From positions 19,925 to 83,924 of the forward strand of contig NZ_QIBZ01000010.1 in NCBI RefSeq assembly GCF_003725955.1: 64,000 nucleotides of DNA. Direction: 5' to 3'. Below the pieces are notes generated by a model. That model did no database searches and was not told the DNA's origin. It was given only the letters and a program-made list of their open reading frames with translations. The position numbers and the translations under genes were made by a program. Below are positions 1 to 7,576 of this stretch, in pieces. Source of the stretch: Slackia isoflavoniconvertens (GTDB lineage Bacteria > Actinomycetota > Coriobacteriia > Coriobacteriales > Eggerthellaceae). Position 1 is the stretch's first letter, and the number at the start of each line of letters is the position of its first letter.

Positions 1-236
1 TTTTCCTCAAGCGACTTGAGCGTTTGCGAAACCGCGCCCGGCGTCGCATGAGTGCACGCGGCAAGCATGCCGGGGCGCACGGTCTCGCCACGGGCTTCCA
101 TCATGGAAAGCATCATGAGCGTGTTGATTTCGCCACGCGTGATCCCCGGTGGCAACGGAGGTGTCGAGCGGCGTTGGCGCATGCGCTGCATCGTTTCAAA
201 CATTTCGGTGCGCAACGCTTCCAAAGATTCGCTCAT
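1..236 (-). CDS. MarR-family transcriptional regulator, N-terminal part only
   Basis: The reading frame starts at an ATG (234-236) preceded by a good Shine-Dalgarno (GAAAGGAGC) and runs off the left window edge, so only about 78 residues are visible. The visible part contains a helical segment and the start of a winged helix (GEINTLMMLSMMEARG, then CTHATPGAVSQTLKSLEEK), which fits the recognition-helix region of MarR-type repressors, where 'PGAVSQTL' resembles the usual 'pS.vS..l..Le' pattern. It probably represses itself and a neighbour outside the window. A tandem palindromic site lies 25-55 bp upstream of its start. The ligand cannot be guessed from this fragment. Confidence 0.75.
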   Translation of the reverse strand, partial: MSESLEALRTEMFETMQRMRQRRSTPPLPPGITRGEINTLMMLSMMEARGETVRPGMLAACTHATPGAVSQTLKSLEE

Positions 237-262
237 ATCAGCTCCTTTCGAAACTCGGATTG

Positions 263-290
263 TTTAGTTCCTAAATATTTAGCTACTAAA
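263..290. promoter_or_regulatory. Tandem palindromic operator upstream of the MarR gene
   Basis: Two copies of a 13-bp inverted repeat, TTTAG-N3-CTAAA, lie at 263-275 and 278-290, so their centres are 15 bp apart. The whole block is itself inside a larger dyad (TTGTTTAG at 260-267, CTAAACAA at 286-293). The location just before the MarR start and the dyad symmetry suggest autoregulatory binding sites. The link to the protein is inference. Confidence 0.6.
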
Positions 291-299
291 CAATATCGA

Positions 300-722
300 A
301 CCTAAAAGGAATTTCAAGCGCTGTTACCTATATGTAGTCATTCGCTGAAAATGATTCATATTTTCGAGTCAAGTGCTACGCCGCAATTACCACGCCACGC
401 AAGAGCGTCATTTTCCGAATAGCCACGAGCCACACCGAGATCAAGGCGACGTGTAGCGATTGGAATCGTAACGGCGTGCGGCTGCCGAGCCCCAAGAGCC
501 TGCGAAAATGCGAGAATGAAGCCAAACGCCCAGAAGCCATGGGGCACAGCGAAAAGAGGCGCGTCGTTTGGAACCCACCTGTTGAAGACGCGTTAGCGTT
601 CAAACAGCATTCGCTTCGAGCGACATGTGGCCCAAGTGGCATGACACACTTTTGTCCTATAGGCTCCACGCTTCGCGCATATCACGCTAACGTCGATTGT
701 CACAACACCTCGGAGAATCAAG
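300..722. other. Intergenic stretch without a supported gene
   Basis: Several short frames are open on both strands here (for example 476-760 plus and 376-669 minus), but none has a good ribosome binding site or a recognisable domain, and they overlap each other. It ends at the IS200-like element. It may be old flanking sequence of that insertion. Confidence 0.5.
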
Positions 723-1425
723 ACCACCCGCATAGCGGGTGGTTTGCTCTTAGGGTATAACCTTTGGATGCCGGCCAGCGCCTCAAGGCGCCGGCCCTCA
801 CTTCGTTCAGGCCCAATAGCGTTTTGACCCGTGTCGCCGGTAGAAACCGGCCGGCAGTCACTTCCCGCCGAACGGGTCCTCGTACTCCTTCACGCTCAAC
901 TTGTCCTCGGCGATGTCCCGGGATTCCTGCTCCCGGATGTATTTCGCGATCGTCGCCTCGTTGAGCCCGACGGTCGACACGTAGTAGCCCTGCGCCCAGA
1001 GCTTCCTGTTGCCGAATTTGTGCTTCAGGTTGGCATGCCTGTCGAATATCATCAGCGAGCTCTTGCCCTTCAGATACCCCATGACGCTCGCGACGCTGTA
1101 CTTCGGGGGTATCGCGGCCAGCATATGCACGTGGTCGGGCATCAGGTGGCCCTCGATTATCTCGATCCCCTTGTATTCGCAGAGCTTCCTCAGTATCTCG
1201 CCGATGTCGGCCCTTATTTGGTTGTAGATGATTTTGCGCCTATACTTCGGCGTGAACACGATGTGGTACTTGCACATCCACTTCGTGTGCGCCAGGCTGC
1301 ACGCTTTCTGCGCCATGGCCTTCACACCCTTTCGTCTCGAAATCTTGACGGCCTGAACAATCGTCAATATCGAGCGAAAGGGTGGCTTTGTAAAGCGGAT
1401 TGTCGTCCGCCCGCATAGCGGGCGG
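723..1425 (-). mobile_element. IS200/IS605-type insertion sequence
   Basis: A single Y1 transposase gene is bounded by two near-identical GC hairpins with the loop ATA: stems at 723-731/735-743 on the side of the transposase 3' end, and 1407-1414/1418-1425 upstream of its start. Subterminal hairpins instead of terminal inverted repeats are the hallmark of IS200/IS605 elements, which move as single-stranded DNA. A further GC-rich dyad (around 770-810) lies between the gene end and the right hairpin. No tnpB is present. Exact ends cannot be set without a second copy or an empty site. Confidence 0.8.
858..1316 (-). CDS. tnpA: IS200/IS605-family transposase TnpA (Y1 HUH)
   Basis: A 152-residue protein starting at ATG 1316 (Met-Ala-Gln-Lys) with AAGGGTG/GAAGG upstream; a longer in-frame start at 1367 has no comparable site. 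The HUH metal-binding motif is visible as PDHVHM, and the catalytic tyrosine sits in the C-terminal helix NEATIAKYIREQE. The size (about 150 residues) is normal for IS200-type transposases, which nick and religate the subterminal hairpins through the tyrosine. All key residues are present, so it may be active. Confidence 0.92.
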   Translation of the reverse strand: MAQKACSLAHTKWMCKYHIVFTPKYRRKIIYNQIRADIGEILRKLCEYKGIEIIEGHLMPDHVHMLAAIPPKYSVASVMGYLKGKSSLMIFDRHANLKHKFGNRKLWAQGYYVSTVGLNEATIAKYIREQESRDIAEDKLSVKEYEDPFGGK

Positions 1426-1480
1426 TTTCCTTGGCGCGGCTACGCGCGCGCCAGACTAAAGTCTTTAATGGAATGCCTCA

Positions 1481-1651
1481 TTAAGTTCTTCTTCGCGCCC
1501 CCCTTCTAATCATGTTTTGGGTATCAATACGGGATTGCTTGAACTCAGAAGAGGCAACAGTTCCATTATGCATTCCCACAAGAACATAGATAATTACAAA
1601 CGGTGCTGCGATGGCATTCAGTATTAGGATAGCGGCCAATATACCGTCCAT
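1481..1651 (-). CDS. Small single-pass membrane protein (56 aa)
   Basis: A short frame from ATG 1651 to TAA 1481. It begins with a clear hydrophobic helix (residues 4-26, ILAAILILNAIAAPFVIIYV...) followed by a basic tail ending GARRRT. It lies 27 bp downstream of the next minus-strand membrane protein gene in the same direction, after two lipoprotein genes, so it is probably the last gene of that operon. The family is not recognised. Codon pattern and the intact hydrophobic segment argue for a real gene, but there is no homology evidence. Confidence 0.5.
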   Translation of the reverse strand: MDGILAAILILNAIAAPFVIIYVLVGMHNGTVASSEFKQSRIDTQNMIRRGARRRT

Positions 1652-1678
1652 GTTTATCCCCGCCTACCGAGAGTAAGG

Positions 1679-1939
1679 CTATATCCATCCGAAAAGCGCA
1701 TTGGACGCAGCGTCCATCATGCCCATCAACCACACCATTACAGGCCCAGCGAACGCGCCAAGCCGGTAATGAAGAAACGGGTTAATATGCCATATGAACA
1801 GAAAGCCGATCGCGCCGAAAATCAATAGAATCAAAGCAAGCGCAAACCATCCTACGCCAGCGAATATTTCCTTAGTTCTGCTCTTCGTGTCAAGCGACTT
1901 GCCGTTTTCTGCTTCGTTCTTCTCCGTATCTGGATTCAA
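1679..1939 (-). CDS. Small membrane protein (86 aa), two predicted helices
   Basis: Starts at ATG 1939 with AGGTT just upstream. The first 25 residues are charged and hydrophilic. They are followed by a strong hydrophobic helix (GVGWFALALILLIFGAIGFLFIW) and a second, more moderate one (LGAFAGPVMVWLMGMMDAASNALFGW). No family recognised. It lies 20 bp behind the OB-fold lipoprotein gene on the same strand and is likely co-transcribed. It could be a membrane partner of the lipoproteins. Confidence 0.6.
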   Translation of the reverse strand: MNPDTEKNEAENGKSLDTKSRTKEIFAGVGWFALALILLIFGAIGFLFIWHINPFLHYRLGAFAGPVMVWLMGMMDAASNALFGWI

Positions 1940-1959
1940 TGTTGAACCTCTTTTCGCAC

Positions 1960-3228
1960 TTATTGAACAACCTCAATCTGGCTCGGTGATTCGACTTCAA
2001 TATTGCATGCCCCGTTGTAGACGTATATCTCGCCAGTCACGCAAATGGTCTTGCCCTCATATAAGGCTTTTGGTGATGGAGTGAACTTAGACCTGTTCTC
2101 TCCCCATATGACTGCGGTAACCCTGCTTGCATCGGGGTAAGATGCCCCAATGTCCATAAAGGTAGGTGCGCCGTTTGCTCCGCTCTCATAGTCCACGTCT
2201 ATCACCTTGCCGTAAACGGTCACGGTTTCTCCAATGTGGGAACTTGCGTCTTTCCAAGAAATCGCTCCATCGGGGATGCTGCTTGTAGACGACTTCTTAG
2301 CATTTGCGTCTGGAGCTGTCGTGGACGAACCACTCTTTGAAGATTCGGCCGCATCAATACGCGGAGGCAGAAGCGAATTCTCGAAAACGGCATTGCCTTC
2401 GCCGCCCAGCTTTATTGTCTTGTAGTAATCAGTGACCCAATCGCCGAAGACATCTGCATTTGCGTCGTTGTAATCGAGCATGACGGTGTACTTGTTTGCA
2501 CCCGATACGAAATGAAGATTGACCTCATGGGAATCTCCAAAATCCATACTGGTGTCTAAGACCATGTCTATTCCGTCTGCGCTAACCAATTGCAGATTGG
2601 GATAGCCCTTGTCTTGCAGCGTTCGCAGGATGGTTTCGGCGGTTTGACCCTCGGCTGGGTCTGAAAAAACCGTGAGGTACATGTCTGTTGTGGGCAAATA
2701 AATCATTGTGTACGCACTTACGTTAGGCTCTTGCAGCGACATCTTCAAAGGAGCCTCCATCGAGAAGCCATCGAATTGAACGCGCGTAAGCTCGTCCTCT
2801 TCTGCAACTTTCTCGAACACAAAGCGCATCCCATCGCCAGATGCGGAAGTCATCAGCTTGCCGTCTGATGGTTCTAGCCTGAATGCGACCTGATCATATA
2901 GATTGAAAAGAACATCGCCTTTATTCACAGACCACTTATATTCGGTTATTTCTCTTCGGCAATCAGTGCTGATCGCCCATTCGTCAGAGTTGATGGCTAT
3001 AACGGCTGTGGCCATTGTTACGTAGCTTCCATCCTCTATGAGCTGTTCGGAGCTAACATTCTTACCGTCGTATTCGACACCCGAACATTTCCATATGCCC
3101 TCGTAGACAATGGAGCTACTTGAGGCATCTCGATTCCCGCAACCCGTGAGGACAAGAGAAGCAGATAGCAATAAAAACAACGCAATGATCGCCGTGATAA
3201 AGCATCTTGTCCTGCTGACATTAGACAT
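1960..3228 (-). CDS. Lipoprotein with C-terminal OB-fold-like domain (422 aa)
   Basis: The N-terminus is a signal peptide with a lipobox (LVLTGC, Cys at about residue 30) followed by a Ser-rich linker, so the protein is exported and lipid-anchored. The middle is unassigned, with several beta-rich stretches. After a Ser/Lys-rich linker, the last ~105 residues (SWKDASSHIGETVTVYGKVI ... GKTICVTGEIYVYNGACNIEV) match the pattern of the tRNA_anti-like/OB-fold module found in secreted and membrane proteins. Such modules bind ligands or nucleic acids; here the ligand is unknown. It sits just behind another lipoprotein gene (18 bp gap) on the same strand. Confidence 0.7.
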   Translation of the reverse strand: MSNVSRTRCFITAIIALFLLLSASLVLTGCGNRDASSSSIVYEGIWKCSGVEYDGKNVSSEQLIEDGSYVTMATAVIAINSDEWAISTDCRREITEYKWSVNKGDVLFNLYDQVAFRLEPSDGKLMTSASGDGMRFVFEKVAEEDELTRVQFDGFSMEAPLKMSLQEPNVSAYTMIYLPTTDMYLTVFSDPAEGQTAETILRTLQDKGYPNLQLVSADGIDMVLDTSMDFGDSHEVNLHFVSGANKYTVMLDYNDANADVFGDWVTDYYKTIKLGGEGNAVFENSLLPPRIDAAESSKSGSSTTAPDANAKKSSTSSIPDGAISWKDASSHIGETVTVYGKVIDVDYESGANGAPTFMDIGASYPDASRVTAVIWGENRSKFTPSPKALYEGKTICVTGEIYVYNGACNIEVESPSQIEVVQ

Positions 3229-3246
3229 ATCTATCCCTTGCTATGT

Positions 3247-3723
3247 TTATCGCTTTGTAAAGGTCGCCCATCTAGAAGAGCCCTCCATTGCTGGAAGCTT
3301 AATCTCGGTTTCCGAAATGACTTCGCCAGGCATGGCACTCTTTGTGCCGTCGGGGTCGGTTCCAATCATTCGGAGCTGGTTGCCTTTGCGTTCGTAGTCG
3401 CGCCACACGCCAGTGTTCGCCTCGGTCGATACCCTGAATTGGTTGTCCTTGAACTCGACGCAGGCTTCCATCCCGTTCACGTAATTCGGGCAGTAATACT
3501 TTCCCGATACGGGTATTTCGACATCGGCTTCGGAACTCGCGCTTTGCGAAGAGCTGGATGTAGCGGTAGCCGAACTGGAAGATGAAGAGCTTTTAGAGCT
3601 GGAACACGCCGAAAGTGTAAGACACAACGATGCAGCTAGCATAAACGCTACAGCTGTTTTCAGGATGTGCACGCGTCTCGATTCGTTTCCATTGCTATGA
3701 CCTGCGATACGCAGCTTGTCCAT
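3247..3723 (-). CDS. Small lipoprotein (158 aa)
   Basis: ATG 3723 is chosen because GGAGGGGTC lies directly upstream; a longer open frame to 3825 has no such site and overlaps the structured leader. The start of the protein has a basic stretch, a hydrophobic helix (AVAFMLAASLCLTLSAC) and a lipobox Cys, then a long run of Ser/Ala/Thr residues that looks like a cell-wall-spanning linker. The C-terminal ~100 residues are a small beta-type domain (GKYYCPNYVNGMEACVEFKD...VWRDYERKGNQLRMIGTDPDG). The family is not recognised. It is the first gene of the lipoprotein/membrane-protein block. Confidence 0.7.
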   Translation of the reverse strand: MDKLRIAGHSNGNESRRVHILKTAVAFMLAASLCLTLSACSSSKSSSSSSSATATSSSSQSASSEADVEIPVSGKYYCPNYVNGMEACVEFKDNQFRVSTEANTGVWRDYERKGNQLRMIGTDPDGTKSAMPGEVISETEIKLPAMEGSSRWATFTKR

Positions 3724-3798
3724 GACCCCTCCTTGCACTGGCTCCGTTTGCCAAGCCGGGATGATTTCAGGCCACGAACAGTTCCAACGACCATGAAA

Positions 3799-3931
3799 GA
3801 GGGCATCCCGCCTAACAGTCGCCAAACTGACCTAGAGCTACAGAACTCCAGAAGGGTACAAGATGCCCTCCTGCATACGTTCTGTAGCTATATGAGGCCT
3901 TTGCTCACGCAGAGGCTTTGTCAGTTTGGCG
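3799..3931 (-). promoter_or_regulatory. Structured leader with nested stems and possible pseudoknot
   Basis: On the minus strand, before the small lipoprotein gene, an outer stem pairs 3920-3931 with 3820-3831 (12 bp) and an inner stem pairs 3879-3889 with 3836-3846 (11 bp). The loop of the inner stem contains 3862-3870, which is perfectly complementary (9 bp) to 3799-3807 on the far side of the outer stem, as in an H-type pseudoknot. A TATAAT-like -10 lies just upstream (about 3936-3942). The nested perfect complementarity is seen directly; RNA function is inference. Confidence 0.55.
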
Positions 3932-3975
3932 GTGTCTATTATAAAGGCTACGTGTGAAGAATGGGTGCTTGATGC

Positions 3976-4871
3976 TTATTGTGACGGCGCGTCTATGCCA
4001 AACGGTTTGTGAGCCAGCAGGGCAACGCCGCCATATCGCAACGGTCGTTCGTTAAGAGAAGGGTCGTTTGTCCAACGCAATTCGCGGACAGCTTCTTGCA
4101 GTTCCTCCGTGTTAGCCAAGGTTTCTTTTTCTGCATCCTCAACGCTTTCCCTGCGGACGACCGCTTTGAGATTAGTGAACTTGTTGGTGTGTTTGGCGCT
4201 GCACGTGTTCTTGGGATGGCCGCCCGTTTCGCCTCTGCGCCTGTCAACCACTTTGCCGCACACAGGGCAAAGGCCAGGAAGTTGCTTGTCGTTAGCTCAA
4301 CAATCGTTTGCCAAAGCTCATCTACGCGAGACTTAGGCCGAAACTTCGGCTTTCCGTCAAACGTCCCCACATAGATGCTTGAAGTATGCGCGTTCGCTAT
4401 GACTTGTCCAAGAAGCTTGTATGGCATTAGCGCATCGAAGTTGTCGGAGTTGCCGCTCCTGTCCAATAACTCCAAGCGCACAATCGCATGCATTTCGAAG
4501 ATGACATAATCGCCGCCACCAATCCGCTCAACACTCAATGAGGGGACGAGAAACCCATTAGAGCCAAGCACGCTGTCATATTCATCGGGAACTTGAAAGT
4601 TGCCTTGACCGATATAGAAGCATTGTTCCATGTACGGAAGAACAGCCTAAATCTCTAGGGCTACATCATCATTACCATAGGCTCGCTCACGCGTAAGGAT
4701 TTGGCTTTTGCCCGTGAACCTGCACACATCCTGCCAGCTCGCTAAACCTATTCCGTAGGCGATAAGAGAACAGGCGCGGTACATGTTCTCGCTCTGTACC
4801 ATTGCAAGCCGCCCAACCTCATATTCTGGGGTTTGCGGAAGTTGGCCGCACATGTAAGGTGGTAGCCGCAA
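3976..4871 (-). pseudogene. Decayed gene with an in-frame stop and a frameshift
   Basis: Three open pieces on the minus strand read as one protein. The first (from about 4871, or ATG 4802) ends in a TAG at 4647-4649; the same frame continues (AVLPY then MEQCFYIGQGNF...) to about 4290. There a one-base frame change is needed to join DELWQTIVEL to NDKQLPGLCPVCGKVVDRRR, which continues to 3976. The last part has CPVCGK and, 19 residues on, CSAKH, which resembles a CGNR/treble-clef-type zinc site. No full family assignment. It is divergent from the RepA-like gene and likely belongs to the integrated element. Confidence 0.65.
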
Positions 4872-5959
4872 TGCTTAACACGATAATTTCAAGCCAAGAC
4901 AACAACGGCGCGGAAACCCCGCTTACGCAACTGCCAATCGTCGAAGCAATCACGGAAGAGGCGAAGCTGCCAGAGCTTCCTAACGAGCTTATCGAAGGTG
5001 TCATCAGGCGCGGAAGCAAGCTGCTCGTCACTGGTGCGTCGAAATCTGGGAAGTCTTTCTTGTTCATCGAGCTTGCGTTGGCCGTGGCAACTGGCGGCAA
5101 GTGGTGCGGCACGCAATGCGCCAAAGGGCGCGTGCTGTACGTGAACCTAGAGATTCAGGAGCCGCAGTTCATGCGCCGCGTCTATGAAGTAATGGAGAAG
5201 CCTGGCATGGTTGGCAACAGCATACCGAGAAACTTCCACATCGCAAACCTGCGGGGAAAGTTCTCCGACATCAAATCCCTTGTGAATGCCATCTTAGAAT
5301 TGCTCGACGCGCGGACATACGACCTCATACTCATCGACCCAACATACAAGGTACAGTCGGGGTCGGAGAACAGCGCGGATGCCATCACGGCCTTTTGCAA
5401 AGAACTTGACAGGCTCGTTGAAGGACATGGCTGCACCGTTGCCTACACACACCATCACAGCAAAGGAAGCCAAGGCAACAAGAACGCCGAAGACCGCGCC
5501 TCTGGCTCTGGCGTGTTCGCCCGCGATGCCGACACGATAATCGACATGGTGCAGCTTTCATCCGATGAGGAAGCTGCACATTCGAAGTTCGCAATCATGC
5601 ACCCGACAGCAGTGCCGTTCCGTCTGGAGTTCATCCTACGAGACTTCCAGAAGAAGCCCCCAGTCAAAATCTGGTTCGCACATCCGCTGCATGTAGTGGA
5701 TGAAGACGGGGAGCTGAAAAGATGCAATCCAAGAAAAGCTGGCAGCAACAGCAACGCTATAAAAGCCAAGAGGGAAGCCTTGGAAAAGCTGGAAGGAAAG
5801 CTCGATCGGTTCATGGGCAGTCACACCGAGATAGATCGTAAAGACTTCCTTGCAGCACATCCTATGAAAAGGGAGACCTTCAACAAGCGCATCAAGAAAA
5901 GCGAGCGCTTCGAGGTTGAAAGCGGAAACCACACGTGCAAGGTAAGGCGCATAGGTTAG
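4871..5959 (+). CDS. RepA-like AAA/RecA-fold ATPase (362 aa)
   Basis: ATG 4871 has AAGGTGG nine bases upstream and is preferred over the longer frame from 4802. Walker A is GASKSGKS (residues 55-62) and Walker B is LILID (152-156). A later motif (VAYTHHHSKGSQG ... DRASGSGVFARDADTIIDM) is typical of the RSF1010 RepA-like hexameric helicase family (AAA_25). In small plasmids and integrative elements this protein unwinds DNA at the origin. The C-terminal ~80 residues are basic and may form a winged helix. An iteron-like array lies 150 bp downstream, which supports a replication role. Confidence 0.82.
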   Translation: MLNTIISSQDNNGAETPLTQLPIVEAITEEAKLPELPNELIEGVIRRGSKLLVTGASKSGKSFLFIELALAVATGGKWCGTQCAKGRVLYVNLEIQEPQFMRRVYEVMEKPGMVGNSIPRNFHIANLRGKFSDIKSLVNAILELLDARTYDLILIDPTYKVQSGSENSADAITAFCKELDRLVEGHGCTVAYTHHHSKGSQGNKNAEDRASGSGVFARDADTIIDMVQLSSDEEAAHSKFAIMHPTAVPFRLEFILRDFQKKPPVKIWFAHPLHVVDEDGELKRCNPRKAGSNSNAIKAKREALEKLEGKLDRFMGSHTEIDRKDFLAAHPMKRETFNKRIKKSERFEVESGNHTCKVRRIG

Positions 5960-6027
5960 AAGAAGTTGTATGCAGCTTACGGGGGTACCCTCCCCTATAA
6001 GGTGTCTAGCTAGGTAGGTACCCCTAA

Positions 6028-6059
6028 GCAACCTTGGCAAGCCAAGTTGCCAAGGTTGC
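6028..6059. repeat. Perfect 13-bp inverted repeat
   Basis: GCAACCTTGGCAA (6028-6040) is followed after six bases by its exact complement (6047-6059). A related GGCAACCTGCC lies at 6071-6081. It sits between the RepA-like gene and the iterons. It could be a terminator-like hairpin for the upstream gene (there is no T-run) or an origin structure. Confidence 0.7.
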
Positions 6060-6115
6060 GTTTGTTCCTAGGCAACCTGCCTACCGAGATGGGGGCGACG
6101 AGAGAGACAAACAGA

Positions 6116-6175
6116 GTTAGCTTGGTTAGCTTGGTTAGCTTGGTTAGCTTGGTTAGCTTGGTTAGCTTGGTTAGC
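6116..6175. repeat. Iteron-like array, six full 9-bp repeats
   Basis: The unit GTTAGCTTG is repeated six times without error from 6116 to 6169, followed by a partial copy to 6175. The array directly follows a RepA-like ATPase gene. Short direct repeats beside such a gene are the usual layout of iteron origins in RepA/RepC-type plasmids. Because the unit is a multiple of three it also produces (Val-Ser-Leu)n in one frame, but that frame has no ribosome site. Confidence 0.75.
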
Positions 6176-6992
6176 CATATTGAAATCGAACCAACCCAAC
6201 AGGCGCATCTCTTTTGCTTTGTCACATGGCTAAGCATGGTAAACAAGTGACCTGGATGTGGCTGCGAAGATATGATTTGGTTTGTTAGCTCATAAACCTA
6301 CTCAAAAGCGCCCCATCCTGGTAGCTGTGTTTAAGCTCTAGCCCCTACCTATCCCGCTTGTTAACGGGTCGCTTCGTTGGGAATGCCCGCGCTCGTGCTT
6401 GGCAGCACCGATACCTAGGCCGCTTCGGCAGACCATGCGGACAGTCCGAAAGAACCTCCCGTTCGCCCGTAACGCATGATTAGCAAGAAATCCGCTCTTG
6501 AACTGGGGATTTGCAGCCAATCAGATTCTGGAAAACAGGCGGGGTTGTTGGTCGGGAACTTCCCCATATTCCTAATATCCAGATTGTTGATATATACCCA
6601 CCCCCCTACACGCTAGGGAAACGCGCGGAGCGTTAGTCCGTTGCTCGTTTTCACATTTCGGTTGCGGGGGTTGCCTGTCGTGCAGTTCGGAACATGCGAC
6701 CCCTAGGGAGCATCGGCTTGCCCGTGGTTCCGAATCTCGCGGACGGCACATCGACGCGCCATCTCTGGAACAGGTGAAGCCACGGCTCGAAATGCGCCCC
6801 GTGCTAGTGGCGGCAGCAACGCCAACCAACATGAAAGGTTAGGCCAGCAATACACGGCGTTTGTGCTCGCGGTGGCAAGCGCACCGACACATGCAAGTCA
6901 GCCAAGGGAGCACCCGTAGGCTTGCTTTCAAGGCTTGCATTAACGGTGGAACGAACAGGTAACCAGCCACCACGACAAGAAAGGAGCCGACC

Positions 6993-7136
6993 ATGACGGC
7001 AACAGCAATGGCAGAGCGCAAGGCAACGGAGACGGCAGCGGCAGCGCAGCCAGCGCGCACAGGGCGCACAGGGCGCACAGGGCGCAAGGAGCGCAGCATC
7101 AAGCAGCGCACGGTGGATGCAGCCAAACCTACCTAG
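6993..7136 (+). CDS. Small basic protein (47 aa)
   Basis: ATG 6993 is preceded by AAAGGAG at good distance. The protein is Ala/Thr-rich at the start, then has three RTG repeats (from a 9-bp DNA repeat GCGCACAGG) and a Lys/Arg-rich end. Its TAG stop overlaps the GTG start of the next gene by one base (TAGTG), so the two are translationally coupled. The family is not recognised; size and charge would suit a DNA-binding accessory or excisionase-like protein, but no helix-turn-helix is evident. Confidence 0.5.
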   Translation: MTATAMAERKATETAAAAQPARTGRTGRTGRKERSIKQRTVDAAKPT

Positions 7137-7549
7137 TGGCGAGGGGCTACAACGTGCGCAGCACGTGGGAGTCGGAAAGCCAGTTCGGGTTCGTCGCGCA
7201 GGACGATGGGGCAGTGGCGTTCATTCGTCTGCTCTCAAACGGCATCGGCAAGGACAAGCTGCCAGACGAGCCGACCATGACCCGCGAGCAGTTCGAGCAG
7301 GTGGCCATTAAGTGGCTGAAGACGGCGGACAAGGAGCTGGTGGACGTGCCAGTGCGATTCGACGAGCTTGCACTCACGGTGCTATGCGCCGATCGCGCGC
7401 TAATCCGCCACCACATCAACATGCTTGGCATGGGCGAGAACCGACACATGCAAGTCACATACCAGATACATCCATGTGACATGCCACCAGCCCACATCCC
7501 GCCCATGTCGCCAAATTGCGGGGAGGTTCTAGCCAGCCTCCCCGCCTAA
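7136..7549 (+). CDS. Hypothetical protein of the integrated element (137 aa)
   Basis: Starts with GTG at 7136, overlapping the stop of the preceding small gene. The N-terminal 40 residues are beta-like (YNVRSTWESESQFGFVAQDDGAVAFIRLL), then two amphipathic helices follow. The C-terminal 25 residues are Pro-rich. No domain recognised. It lies 27 bp before the integrase gene on the same strand and is probably expressed with it. It may act in excision control or copy control, which is a guess from position only. Confidence 0.55.
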   Translation: MARGYNVRSTWESESQFGFVAQDDGAVAFIRLLSNGIGKDKLPDEPTMTREQFEQVAIKWLKTADKELVDVPVRFDELALTVLCADRALIRHHINMLGMGENRHMQVTYQIHPCDMPPAHIPPMSPNCGEVLASLPA

Positions 7550-7576
7550 CTAGCTATTCTAAGGAAGTGTTCATAC

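Larger units (their letters stand above)
5960..6992. other. Non-coding region of the integrated element, probable origin
   Basis: No convincing gene in about 1 kb. The first part holds a perfect 13-bp dyad, six and a half 9-bp direct repeats, and a GGGG/CCCC dyad around a GGTACC. The rest (6250-6990) is of mixed composition with short open frames on the minus strand (6338-6520, 6572-6832, 6839-7126) that lack support. The combination next to a RepA-like gene suggests a replication origin. Confidence 0.5.

Noticed and set aside
476..760. Open plus-strand frame of 94 codons near the IS200-like element
   Set aside because: No ribosome site, no domain, overlaps other open frames on the opposite strand, and runs into the IS hairpin.
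858..1316. Link between the IS200-like transposase and the 31-bp palindromes as a REP/RAYT system
   Set aside because: The transposase is flanked by its own GC hairpins with a different sequence, and it has the ordinary IS200 layout rather than that of RAYTs.
3804..3813. CATCCCGCC, identical to the last bases of tRNA-Asp, as a possible left attachment site
   Set aside because: Only 9 bp and in the inverted orientation relative to the tRNA; it is part of the structured leader. Not enough for an att core.
6047..6250. Plus-strand frame with (Val-Ser-Leu)n
   Set aside because: It is a by-product of the 9-bp iterons; there is no ribosome site and the flanks do not look like protein.
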